Shown: one piece after another, positions 38,053 to 49,599 of the stretch
Layout: every line of letters begins with the position of its first letter
How positions within the stretch are numbered: the stretch's first letter is position 1
NCBI GenBank assembly: GCA_021904315.1
Contig: CM038918.1
Coordinates: forward strand, 682,001 to 746,000
Origin: Sphagnum magellanicum
Taxonomy: Eukaryota > Streptophyta > Sphagnopsida > Sphagnales > Sphagnaceae
Direction: 5' to 3'
Length of the DNA stretch: 64,000 bases
Position numbers and translations under genes: made by a program
The notes under the pieces: generated by a model
What the model was told of the DNA's origin: nothing
Database searches by the model: none
Seen by the model: only the letters and a program-made list of their open reading frames with translations

Positions 38053-39451
38053 ATCATTTTATGGTTCATTTAAGGAGCCAGAGTGAACCAGCACCCACCA
38101 GTGCACCATGCAGGGTGGATCATGTGTGTATAGAAAACAATGTTTTTGTTCTATTCTTGTTCCACACCTAACCCTGGTAGTTATCCATGTACTGACGATG
38201 CATCCAGATGCATTTACTTACTTAGTCGGAGGAGGCCAGGGTGAACCTGTATGCAGGTTGGTACATCATGTTTGTAAGTGAGGCCTCCTAATGACCATAT
38301 TAAGCCCTTCAATTGTTAGATTTGAATTCAAAAACCCTAATTTAGTATAAGCATGGGATATTTGTAACTTTTAGAAATAATTTAAATGGAACTTGAAATT
38401 TTTACCATGGTATCACAACGTGGGTGTTGGTTCATTCAAAGTGCCTCACCTAATACCTATTTACTTACATAGTAACCACTTACATTCCTTACTTACTTAC
38501 TTATGATATTTAACCACTTATGTAGGTCATTGCATAGGTACTAGGAGGAGGAAACAGAAGGGTTTAGAGGTTAAAGTTACCAAGGTTCTACATAGTTGAG
38601 GTTCATCTGCTCAACAGAGTCATAACTTGTTTCCAATAGATGGTGCACTGGTGAATGCTGTGATCACATAATTCCCAAAAGTCACCTATAATCACCAATA
38701 GGAATCTGATGGAAGATGTGCATACACACATACATACATTGCCACTTTGACAAAGAATTTTGTGTTTCCCACACAAAGAGACAAACAAGGGAAGGTACAA
38801 GTAACCCAACATTGGAATTTTTGTTCCACCTGCATTTGAAAGTCTCAAGTTGGCTTTGCCTCTGTGTCATTATTTCCTTCTAAAAATGGAATAATGGATA
38901 CATTATAGTGTCTGTTGGCAGAGGGTGTTTGGGAGGTTGGGGATTTATTATATACTACGAAGAATATATGAGTAGGCTATGTGCCATTGGACTTATTATT
39001 ATTACAAACCCAAAAACCATTGTAATGGAGACACCCACTCTCTTAAAGGGACATATGCAACCATCTACAACTCCATTGGACCTGTCTTGACTTATTACAT
39101 TATGTAGTTGAGATGACAACAACAACAACTGCTGTTTTGTCCTAAACAATTTGTCAATTCCATGGCTCATGTCTTGTGGGGAATATGTTGTGCAAGTGGT
39201 CTGAGACTTTCTTGGTATTTTTTGGGGAGCATAGATGCAAACAACTTTAGGGATATTGTTTGGAATATTTACATGTTAGGAATCTTCAGAACAACTCTTG
39301 GATGTAATTGAGAGCTTTGTGGTGACAAGATCCATCAAACTACAACTAAGGTACATAAAACCACTCAGCCCTGATCTGTGTTGTAAATTAAAGGCTGCGT
39401 AATTTGTACCTTGTATGAAAAAATGCGAAAGAAACTTGTGTGTGATATATA

Positions 39452-39650
39452 CCCTACTACCTTGGCCAATTCGACACTAATTATATTATTTTCAGGAATG
39501 TTGAAATTTTCAAAAATTATTTCTTCGAAATCAAAAAATATTGTGAAGGATAATAGTGAAAATTTAGGGATATGCCATTTGTTGAAATGATTTTTTCAAA
39601 ATTAATTAGCTATTCAACAGACATATGTTGAAATGGCCAAGGTACTATGG
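39452..39650 (+). mobile_element. 199-bp MITE with ccctactaccttggcc / ggccaaggtactatgg ends
   Basis: The inverted ends are about 16 bp with few mismatches. Copy A has no element here: its flank reads straight through gtgtgatatttcatc. Comparison of empty and filled sites suggests a short TA-type target duplication, as in Stowaway/mariner-like MITEs, but the edge is ambiguous by a few bases. The element is also present in copy C (55,991-56,188). Confidence 0.75.
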
Positions 39651-40446
39651 TATTTCATGATTGGTCCTGTTTTCCCTTTTTTGAACCATTTTGAAAATTC
39701 ACATACTACAAGTATGAAAATTGGCCAAGTACATATGGTGAGAGAACTGTACAAAAAGATGCAAAAAACTTGCATGACATTTCATCATTTGTATTGTTTT
39801 CCCCTTCTTGAACTATTGTGAAAACTCACATACTATGAATAAATATATTCCCCACCTATTGAGAGAGTTTGCGGTCATTGCACACATAAATTACATAACC
39901 ATTATTTGAGAATTCCACCCAATTTGAGAATCTTATAACCCACCATTTACAGAAGGACAATGTGTATCGAAAAATGCATGCATACCATGGCTTGTGAAAA
40001 TCCATTCAGATCAAGTTCCTCAAGTCCTTTGACATTCACAGCTATTTCAGTGCAACTAAATAAACATTGAAGTGATTTCTCAAAACATAGTTGTTGTTGT
40101 ACTAACTTGGTGCTGAGTTGGAATTATGCTACTTGCATCAGAACATAAATGTTGTATTTTTTGGTTCTGCAACAAAACATAATTATTGTGTTCTTTTTTG
40201 GTTCTGCAGCAGGACATGAGCTTGTGTTCTTCTTTGCAGAACAACTGTGGAACTGTGCACAATTGTGCATGGCGCCACATTGGCATGCCTAAAGTTTGAT
40301 GGGGGAGCCAGCACCCCTTGAAGGATGGATAGTGTGAGACGTTTTCATTGTATTCCTGTCCCATATCTAACGGAAGTGATAAGCTCTGTACCAACCATCC
40401 ACATGAATCTACCTACCTGGTAGCCACCAAGTAGCTTACCTACATA

Positions 40447-40756
40447 CGCAAAGCACTGCCTGGATTTTTCCTTTGTATTTTCAGTTCCATTACCTGCCTG
40501 AAGAAACCTGTTTTCAGCAAGAAGGATCTTCTGCGGTGGAAGGTACCAGCCAGGCTATACTGGGATCTTCTGACCAGCGGAACGTACCAGCCAGCCTGTC
40601 ACTATTTCTCAAAAGTGAAAAAACCCAGCTCTCCTTTACGAAGGAAAAGGACCTAGGTATAGGCGCTTTTGTGATTTTCGATCTGTACCCTCGGCCTACC
40701 GGCCTTGGGCACAGATCTCAAATCACGAAAGGGCCTGTACTCAGGCCCTTCTCCTA
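40447..40756 (+). mobile_element. 310-bp GC-rich insertion with 6-bp target duplication
   Basis: Bounded by tacata (40,441-40,446) and tatata (40,757-40,762); the copy-C insertion has tacata on both sides and copy A has the single empty site. It is markedly GC-richer than its surroundings. The 3' half folds: gtgattttcgatctgt (40,671-40,686) pairs with acagatctcaaatcac (40,711-40,726) around a ggcctaccggcc palindrome, followed by agggcctgtactcaggccct. No tail of A, no RNA polymerase III boxes and no terminal inverted repeat could be identified, so its class is undetermined. The open frame across it is coincidental. Confidence 0.75.
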
Positions 40757-41034
40757 TATATAGTAACCACTTACATTTCCTACCTACTTACCTATGATAC
40801 TTACCCACTTACATAGTAGGTACTTAGTTAGTGTGAGGGGGAAGTAGGAGGGTTTATAGGATAGGTCATGTAGGTGGAACCTTGATATTTAACTCAGTTG
40901 TGGTTCATCCACAACCGAGTGATAGTGGGTCTCCAATGGATGGTGCGCTAGGCTAGTGTGTACTGGGTCTCACATAATTTGCTTTACATCATGCAGGAAA
41001 AACATTGCATTTGACAACCACTTACCATCAATTA

Positions 41035-42600
41035 TCTATCCAGATGATCTATTGAAGTCCGGATAGATTTCAATGGTTTGCAGCTGCTCTGGATCATCTA
41101 CTGCAAACATATGGACCTTTTTTTATTCACTTCGATCCAAGTGCAACTAAGGCTTTTCTTTGCAGCCTTTTCTTTCTCTGTCAAACCCTAAACCTTAAAC
41201 CCTAAACACTGAGACTATAGTCACTGCAGCATACTCTTGAGTGAACTGAGACAACAAATTGAGGTATAGTCTCTTGCAACGTACTGCTTTCTTTTTCAAA
41301 CATTGGCAGTGAGAAATACTCCAAGACTATTATACCTCCAATGTCCATGGAATCAAAGAGGCACAGACATTGCTTCATTAGCCCAGATTGCTACAAGCTG
41401 AGAGAAGGCAAACTTACATGCCATTTGTAATTACAGCCACGCCTTGGCACATCCATTTAAGATGTGCAAGAGCTTCCTTACCACCAAAATATCCCTGGGA
41501 AGTCCTCCAAATGTGCCACATTTCGTGCAATCATCTTTTGAAGCACTTTTGAAACATCCGAACCATGCTGTCAGATTTGACATACATGTTTACAAGTCTA
41601 CTGCACAGAGACATCGGACTAGTATTTACTCTGACTGATCTGCAAGTGCTGATAAACTGACACACTCTGTATTCACAATCCCCACAAATGTCACCAGGAA
41701 ATTGACCAGGTCTGGCTCCACAACTTTCTGTTGCACAAATTGTCTCTGCTCTTGTCCACATTTCACATGAGATCGTGACAGTCCAAGAGACCACAATTTG
41801 AGTAGGTCTTGGTGAACATCACACAAGTATCCTACATTTTTTTGAATTTTCTCGACAAAGAAAATGATTGCACCTGCAACTGCTTCATATGATCTGTTCA
41901 TGAACACATGGGCTGTCTTTCAAGTGCCTACGACACTGCCAGGCGCATTCTGTTCTTGCTCATAATTCACATATCATCTGGAATTCTAGCAGTTGAGGAA
42001 TTGTGATTATTGGCCATGTTGTTGAACACTCTCCAAGTCTCCTTCAGGCTCCTGTATGTGGTATAGTGCATGTTGATGAGCCTAATACCCACTAGGAAGT
42101 CCAACTCAAAACCACTTTGATTTAGTTTGTTCATCAGCATGCTTGCTCTTGAACTGCTAGTTTACAACTGCATTGACATTTCAGCAACCAAAAACATGTG
42201 AATCTTTCAGGAGTCATGTCTTCATATTGCATTTGTAGGACAATTTCCATTCTTCTGGGATTAATTTCACATCCAACATGATACCTCCCAAGCCTTGAAA
42301 CCCTCAAATGACTGTGCCATTTCATAGTTCCCAATTGCCATTGCTACTGTCTCTGCTTCCAGTCATGAGAGTTGTGTCAGTAGCAAAGCCAAAGTTCCAA
42401 CTTCTGTGTCTTCTCAGGCTTGTTACCATGCATTTCCCTTGCACCCAGTAATGAACTTGACCTGATTTGCCATTTGCCATGTACTCCTCACACTGTGTGC
42501 ACACCAAGGCAATTAAAACAACCAAGAAAATTGTATCGCCTCCTTGCACACAAGGAGATTGCCAAAGCAATTCATTTACCTGCTCCAAACTGTGATTTCA
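41035..42600 (-). pseudogene. Decayed PLS-class PPR gene with E motif, copy B
   Basis: Same gene remnant as 2,603-4,140. On the minus strand, 41,531-41,907 shows two overlapping frames that join by frameshift into PPR-like sequence: HVKCGQEQRQF, then LVTFVGIVNTECVSLSAL, then SLCSRLVNMYVKSDSM. The E-motif part (about 41,040-41,160) is more damaged than in copy A, and a telomere-repeat patch interrupts the region just upstream. There is no intact frame. Confidence 0.7.
41186..41206 (+). repeat. Three telomere-type heptamers (CCCTAAA)
   Basis: cccta aa, cctta aa, cccta aa in direct succession (middle unit variant), replacing about six bases that read ttggc-like in copies A and C at the same position. 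This is the Arabidopsis-type plant telomere repeat inserted as a short interstitial patch in copy B only. Confidence 0.85.
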
Positions 42601-42603
42601 CAC

Positions 42604-43200
42604 ATAGTTCATAAAATATGATGTATGAACATATAATAACATTATTCTCAAAATCATTCAATGTTACATAGTGTATTTAAGAAATAGAATACATTTAAAT
42701 ATGGTATATTAAAAAAATACATGTTAATTATTATATTATAATATGATTAATTTGAGAATATAAATATTTAAAGAAATGAATAAATTATTATCAATTATAA
42801 ATAACTGTTATATTATATTCATTTTATTCACAAACATTTTTAATAATATATTATATAATAAATAAATATTTTCATATATTAAATATAAGTGATCTTATAT
42901 GATAAAACTATTGGATCAAAAAAATTATGTATAATATGTTATGTATTTTATATCTTATATACATATGATATATCATAAAATATTTATTATATTTTTCTAT
43001 GTTCAAAACTATCGAATTTTTATTTTGTTTTGTTATTAAAAAAATTGAACATATTATTAAATAAAGGCATAAAAAAAATCTGACTTACTTTTCAGAATAA
43101 AATAAAATTTTATTTAAATAATACATAATTTGAAAAGCCTAGTCAAGAAGAGATATAGGTTTTCCCAAAAATTATAAGTATAGTTGAGAAGACATAAGTT
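42604..43200. other. Extremely AT-rich segment at the inner edge of the left arm
   Basis: From the arm boundary to about 43,080 the sequence is almost only A and T (ata/tat-rich, many short palindromes such as ttatataataaa). It separates the palindrome arm from the gene's promoter region and marks where copy B's homology to A and C stops. No gene. Confidence 0.6.
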
Positions 43201-43508
43201 TTGCCATTGCAAAATGAGTGAGGTAGGTGGGTAATTGGTTGAGCAGGGGTAATACGAGGTGAAAAAAATTGACTGTTGGAGGATGAGGATTTTTTTTTTT
43301 CACTCGACCTTTCTAACTGCGGGAGGTTCAGTAACTGGTACGAACACTAGTTCATCTCAAACGGAACTGGTGCAGTCACGGGGGCTGGGTCACTCCAGCC
43401 GTGGCGCATGGGTAGTGGATGGGTCGTTCGGTCCCCATGGATGTATCAATGTTCCTCATGACTCCTTGGCAAACCACCTTCGACGTACCTTCTCATCTTG
43501 ATATGGAC

Positions 43509-43515
43509 TATAAAT
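43509..43515 (+). promoter_or_regulatory. Putative TATA box of the lipase-like/GTPase gene
   Basis: tataaat, 64 bp upstream of the chosen ATG at 43,579. A pyrimidine-rich stretch (ttcttcttctctgctttttcttctcc) lies between, as is common for plant leaders, so initiation near 43,540 is plausible. It is predicted from position and sequence only. Confidence 0.5.
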
Positions 43516-43578
43516 TCATTGCAAGCTGTAATTGAATTCTTCATATTTCTTCTTCTCTGCTTTTTCTTCTCCACAACA

Positions 43579-46500
43579 ATGGCGACGACTCCACTCGTTA
43601 TGCTCTCCGCTCCAGGCACACACTACAAATTCCGCAAGGAAGACCTATCTCGAGCTATATTCTGTGCACAGGTCGTTTCCCACGAGGATGACGCCGGAGC
43701 CAAAAAATTTCTTGAACAGAGCCAGCAGACGCATCCGGGCATTCAGTTTGAAGAAATCCAAATGTCACTCGACTACGGAGATAAAGACCAGAAGTTCCTC
43801 GTTGCTAACGCGAACGATGCTACCTTCATTGCATTCCGAGGAACGAAAACACTCAAAGACGTGACCGACACATTCCAAATTGATGAATATTGTAAGGGAC
43901 ATTTCCACAAAGGGTTTTTAAAGCGCTCCGACGTCTTCAATGTCGGTAGGGGACCTTACCTACCCCTGCTTGAACTGCTTTCCAAGCCCGAAAGGCGCAT
44001 CATCTTGTGCGGGCACGCTGTTGGCGGGGCCGTGTCGCACATGATTCTGCTACGTTTCCTACTGCATTATGGGGAAAAGGATCGTGTAAGTCTGCACTAA
44101 TCTTTTGAACTTGCCATTGTACATGTAGGTGAACTCGTGAGTGAAGCTTCTCTGAATTGCATCTAGTGGTGACTAGGAAATTAAGTCTGATTGATGATGT
44201 TTACTCCTATCTGATGAACCGCTATTGCAGTGTTAGCCCGTCTCTCCCCATTAGACTGTTGTGATCGGAGCACACTGTGTGTAACCGTGATCACAGGAAG
44301 CTAATGGAGAGCCACTGACATATGGCCTTGTTTCTTGCTGTAGGAAAAGTGGTTTTCCATTGGAGGTCTACAAGTGCTTTGAAATTATGTAGTTAATCAT
44401 GTTAGAAACCCTCTGAACACATGTTCTCATAAAAAGAGACATATGTAACTTTACATGGTCAATCACAGTCTAGCTCATAGCTCTTGCAATTGGTCAAGCA
44501 ATTGGTCTACCTGCTGTGAGATGATTGAGAGCACAACTGTCTGGAAAAAATATAATAGAAAATTGCTGTGATCACAACAACCCAATGGAAAATTGTCCTC
44601 ACTGTGAATGGATCGGGGCGTGGGCAGCAAATGTGCATTTCTTATCTTTTTGTACGCTACCTCTCTGCTCATCGCCGTTTACGTGATTTGCAGATTAAAG
44701 ACGATCCCAATTCCATTATCTCAATTGCATTTGGAGCACCTCACGTGTGCGATGAAAAGGTCGCCGAAGAGGTCAATAAATCGAATTTCAACGAGCGCTT
44801 CATCAACTTTGTCCATGAAGCAGACCCCGTCCCGCGCCTTCTCCACAACCTCCGAGGCACTGTGGCGGCAGGATTGAGGGCACAAGGTACAGAGTTGTTT
44901 AGTAGCCCTGATGCGAAGTCGTGGAAAAATCTCGTCGATCAATTGACCTCCAACAACACAAAAGAAACAAATCCCCCCAAGTTTCGCCCCATCGGCCAGT
45001 ACGCATTTCTCGACCTCGGGCATTCACTGCGTGTATCACCTGCAGATTCAAATGTCGTTCAGAAGCAGCTTGACCGATTACAGTTCACGAAGGAAAACTT
45101 GAAGTATCATGAGGCAACAAGGTACGAAACTGCAATGGTCAACGCTAAAGTGATCGACAACCCAAGCTCCACCGAATCTCGCGACTCACGCCCATTATCA
45201 ACCATCATTCGACCAGAGCCAGAAGTAAGTGAAAATGCTTCATCTGGCCTTCATGTTGAGCATGTGAATTGCAAGTGCCAACTTGGTAGCGCCTATGAAC
45301 ATAAATTATCCTGAAAAAACGCGTAAATTAAAATTCAAAATCTTGTATGCAACTGTGAGCATATTTTTTCTCATCAGGTTGTTTCTTCTTCTGTTTCCAT
45401 TCAAGATACTCTAGCAAGAGGCCAAGTTTATAGTAATGTCCGGTGCAAAAGTTCATACCGAAAAGGTAGTGATATGTTTCCGGAAGGATGCACGTGACAT
45501 GTAGCATTCCAGAATCGCGTGCCACTCCCAAGAGTGACTGATAATATTTTTTTTCCAAGATTTTCCTTTGTTCAGCGAGACATGCACAACTAATTTGATC
45601 TTAGTCTTGACTCTAATGTAGGTGGAAGACAAGAAGTTCAGGGCCATAGATGCTGGCGGGCGTTATGTGATCCTTCGAGGGAGAAATCTCTCGTTCCTTC
45701 GTAAAACTGTGACGTTGAACGGAACAAAATGTGAGATCATCCATCAATCGAACAGTGAACTTTGGGTTAAAGACCCTTTCGGTCAAGGAACGAGCAACGC
45801 GATGATCTGGACATGGTTTGGGCAAATACCAGTGCACATTTCTGAAGTAAGCTTCTGTAACCCGCACAGACTGGCTCCTGAAATTTAACTGAAAGCATTG
45901 TGGCATGTAGCTGAGTCTCAACCCCTTGTGCACCCTAGTTACCTTAAAAATTTGTTCTTGTGCTTTATAAGTGACTTTTGGAAGCTTTTTAGATATGGAG
46001 ATTTACTCTTGATCTGCCTCTTGTTTGAAGAATGGAGAGGCAACGACTACTCCTGATTCAGCTGAGAATTTATTTCCAAAGATTGTACAAAGCTGGGTAC
46101 TTATGGCAAAAGTACTACCTGTCATTGGAGGTGATTCATGGGGAAAGCACCAAGCTCGTTTGGACAACATCGTACAATGTCGGTGAAGTTTGAAGCTTTT
46201 TCCTTTTTGCCTAAGGATCTTCTTGCAAGGCTGTAGATTGCGTATTTATATTAGATGAGTCCTTTCTTTTACCACTTCATGGCTGACTTTGAAAGTCAAG
46301 GAATGCTAACAATTTTCATCTCCGGTTCTTCATTGCATATCTGAATGGTACAAAAGGAAGAGTTAATTTAGGATAGTGGCATCATCATTCCACTAACCTA
46401 GTGCATCTCCATTAAGTTGACATACTGTTGAGTTGTGGAATATGGCAGTTGTAAATGAGCAGGTGCCAAAGACAAAATTGTCCTCGCACTTGCAAGAAAT

Positions 46501-49411
46501 AGGACGCGGTGAGGGTGATATTTCAGGACACATAAAAGAAGCTGTCAATATGGGCAATGAAGTGAAGAAATTCATGCAAAGTAGGTAAGTTTTTTGAATT
46601 TTAGTGCAATGCCCATGATGCCAGAATTTCAAAATTCTGTCCATTGGAATGTTATATATGTAGAACCAAGCGAATGAATAACTTGCAATTACAACTTGTT
46701 GAATAGTAATCTAGGTGGGTTTTTGGATGTAAACATCGGAGCATCATGTACCACTGTATCTACCTTATGAGATGAACTTTCAAAGTTGAAGTATGTTGAA
46801 TTTGCAATAGTGATCATGCATGTGCTCTTCTCTCCAACTCGTTTACGTCTAACTAGTGTAAAATTTCCAGCCTCCAGATTGACTACAAGCCATCCTTTAC
46901 TTTGGACAAATGTGTCAAATTATCAGCGCATCCAGTCACCACAGGTTTCGCAGCAATGCGTGCGGCTCACTTTGCAGGGACGTCGATGACTGCAGGGACT
47001 GCATTGGCTGCAGGGACTACAGCGGCTGCAGCAGCTCTACCCATTGTTGGATGGATTCTAATTGGATTCGGTCTTGCTACTTTCCTTGGTGGGGCAGCAT
47101 ATGCGGTGTATAGAACAGTAAAAGGTTATCACAAGCTGATCAACTCTACCGATGCAGTATTGGACTTAGCAATCAAAGAGGTGTTGCAATGGCAATGTTC
47201 TACCGCCCACGAAGACAACAGTACAGAAGCTGTTTCAAAGGAGAAGAAACTTCAGTTGCTTGGTAAGTATGAAAATCTCATACAATCTTGAAAATGTTGT
47301 GTTCTTCAAAGGTGCATGGGTGGGGGCATTTCAATACTAGTCTAAGTAAACGAGCATAATTTTGTCTACATAGCTTGCAAGAGAGCTCTTAACAACATGA
47401 TGTATTGCACCCCTCTTTGTAAAGTTGAAATCCAACTTTGTTTCATATCTTGTCTGACAAACTTGCTTCCATTTTCAGTGGACAAAGCCCCTGCTCAATT
47501 CAAGACATGGGTTGAAACAGCGCATTCCACACACTACAGCGCAATTCAGCTCAAGTCTGATGAATTTCAAGAAGCAACACCTGAGTCCATGTTCAGGTTT
47601 TTAAAAAGGATTAAAATAGTGATGGAATCAAGATCCATCTACCAAGATACAGTTGCAGGAAAATGTTTTGTGGGTATACTTGGAGCTGAGGATATTGGGA
47701 AAAGTACCTTCATTAGGGTCAGTAAATATCCCCCCTTCTTTGACAAACTGACCACCAACCCAAGGTTATTTGACCATAGCTATCGTCTGAATTGTTCTCA
47801 TAACAGCAGCAGTCTGCACCATTGTGCATGTGTTTGCAACATATTAAGAGTGTAATCACTTTACTTCCAAACTTGGTCTTCCTAGATTTGTTTCGCACAT
47901 ATGGTTTCTTTGTTGAGACTTTTGTTAATACTTGCAAGAGTTGGATTTTCCAGTGTCTCTTTTAGGTCGTTTGTGGTTTGTATTACAATTTCTACTATTA
48001 ACTAAAATCACCAATCTATAGCATGGTATTATGTTTTGGTTGGGTTAATTTGCAGAGAGCATTGGTCAGGAATAAGTCTCCCGGGCCATTACCTCAGGTG
48101 GGTATGGGTATGAATGATCACACCAAAATACCTCAACTTTTCCAGGCAGAAAACAATCTTTGGCTAGTGGATTTTCCGGGTGGCAATTCAATTGAGGACT
48201 ACGGCGACTATTGGCAGCATTTCTCAGCACTACCAAGTTTTGTTGTGTTACTACTTCCATTCGAGGTCCATACTACACCTCCACACCATTCCACTTCTAG
48301 ACGCAAAATATATTATGTATAACAGCTTACTCCTTTGCTAGTCTTATTCCAGCTGCAGAGGGGCTGTGGGGAATGCACAAAGATAAATTGACACTCTGTT
48401 TTAGTGCAAATATGGATCAAGTTAGGTTTGACTTGAAGGTGATTTTTGGTCTCTATATACTTACATATGGAAAGAATGCTGCATTGACATAAGTCAATGT
48501 TCATCTTGGCAATCTTCTTAACAAATAGACTTCATAATTTTCTGCACCTTTAAACTATGAATCCAAAAATGTCACATGGCATCTTCGGCAGGTGCATTTC
48601 TTGTCACTGATTCATATAACAATGTAGAATTAGTGGAATAACTTATTCTTACTCACATGCCAAACCCTTTTGACAACAATGTGAACCTATGATGACCAGA
48701 GATATTAACCAAAATCTTCTTGGTGGTATCACGCTTCTAGTTTTTAAAAGTATGACACTTACATGGGAAAACTTTTCCACAAAAGGAAGTCATGTTCCCA
48801 CTATATTGCATATTGCACTTATTGACAAGATCACCTAGAGATCCGTGTACATGTCAATTAAATTGCTCACAATCTGGGTAACTTCATAGTAGATTTTTTT
48901 TTAATGTGATAGGTGCTAGAATTAGCCTTTTGCAAATATGTCCTGAAAGAAACATTTAGACACACAATTACAAGTCAAAAAAATTGCTGTAAGACAAGAA
49001 TATTATCTCCTCATCATTTTGGGGCCAAATCTTATGTTTTCTCTTTTGTACTAAATGTTGGATTCAATCCATATGCAGGGTGACCTAAAACAGGACCAAG
49101 CGGCTATGTACAAGAAAATGATGGATGCACTCAATACAGATTTCATAGTCGCATTCAACAAGGTGGATTCAATAAGGCCAGACGCCTATAAGAAAGGGCT
49201 TACAATCAGAGAATACTTCGAGGCACAAAGAGAGAAAACCTCCAAGGCACTGGGTTGTCATGAAGATAAGATTCATTATCTATGTCTCGATCCTGACCCA
49301 GAGCTGCCTAAGAGATTCCAAGAATTGAAGGAGCATGGCGTTCTCGATTTTGAAGACTTTTATGGCAAGGTTTTGAACAATGCAGAGAAATGGCAAAACC
49401 CATCATTGTAG
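43579..49411 (+). CDS. Lipase-like/P-loop GTPase fusion protein, intact, nine exons
   Basis: Exons chained by in-phase GT..AG sites: 43579-44085, 44694-45224, 45622-45846, 46031-46171, 46433-46584, 46871-47262, 47479-47717, 48056-48265, 49079-49411. They sum to 2,730 nt, about 909 residues. The exon 4/5 junction is the least certain; a stronger-looking donor at 46,183 breaks the frame. Residues 1-346 resemble class-3 lipases (FRGTKTLKD, HKGF, elbow GHAVGG at 145-150, AFGAPHV, HEADPVPRLL, YHEATRY). The nucleophile position 147 is Ala (GCT), so catalysis by the usual triad is unlikely, as in non-catalytic members of the EDS1/SAG101 type. Residues 347-421 are a beta-rich, IPT-like segment (weak call). 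Residues 544-599 are Ala/Gly-rich and hydrophobic, a likely membrane or packing segment. Residues 718-726 form the P-loop (GAEDIGKST), 768-772 are DFPGG (G3) and 826-829 are NKVD (G4). A role in membrane-associated GTP-dependent signalling or defence is only inferred. The start is the first ATG after a TATA-like box. Confidence 0.82.
44249..44588 (+). mobile_element. MITE-like element in intron 1
   Basis: Ends are imperfect inverted repeats (ccattagactgttgtgatc and gatcacaacaacccaatgg), with internal gtgatcac palindromes. It matches 10,656-10,996 next to the pseudogene, so it was in the intron before the gene was duplicated. Confidence 0.65.
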
Positions 49412-49572
49412 GTGCATACAAAGCACCATGGGCTCTCTCTGCAAAAGTTTGTTTTGGTTAGTCTGAGAAAGAGTCAAAGCATCAATTGCAGAACCTGATA
49501 GCAGTTTGTGAGTTTTTTGTCAATGCATCTCTAATATGTCTCTAAGTATGCAAAATTTGAACACTTCGATTC

Positions 49573-49578
49573 AATAAA
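49573..49578 (+). promoter_or_regulatory. Putative polyadenylation signal
   Basis: aataaa 162 bp after the stop codon in AT-rich DNA; a second aataaa lies at about 49,660. It is a position-based prediction. Confidence 0.4.
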
Positions 49579-49599
49579 TCTTAGTTTATGTTCTTTACT

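Larger units (their letters stand above)
26683..42603 (+). repeat. Left arm of a giant imperfect palindrome
   Basis: This block is repeated in inverted orientation at 53,135-64,000. Paired landmarks: the minisatellite 26,770-27,990 with 62,590-63,900; 28,390-29,280 with about 61,330-62,230; 30,300-30,570 with 60,056-60,330; the MITE 31,031-31,337 with 59,290-59,596; 37,322-42,603 with 53,135-58,378. The last matching bases at the inner edge are tgtgatttcaca at about 42,592-42,603. The arms differ by many substitutions and small indels, by VNTR copy number and by a 5.07-kb segment (32,256-37,321) found only here. The outer boundary is not visible because the partner runs past 64,000. Confidence 0.92.
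38430..42603 (+). repeat. Copy B of the PPR-pseudogene unit
   Basis: Same orientation as copy A (200-4,140) and inverted to copy C. It is cut at about 42,603: copies A and C continue with a further 1.1 kb that copy B lacks. It carries the 310-bp element and the 199-bp MITE shared with C, plus a private run of telomere heptamers. Confidence 0.88.

Noticed and set aside
40473-40763. 96-codon frame across the 310-bp insertion
   Set aside because: It is open simply because the insert is GC-rich and short. It spans the insertion edges in B, and the corresponding frame in C is cut differently.
46172-46183. Donor site at 46,183 for exon 4
   Set aside because: cg|gtgaag looks a better donor than 46,172, but with the available acceptors it breaks the frame or hits a stop. 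The 46,171 end with the 46,433 acceptor keeps phase, so it was preferred with caution.
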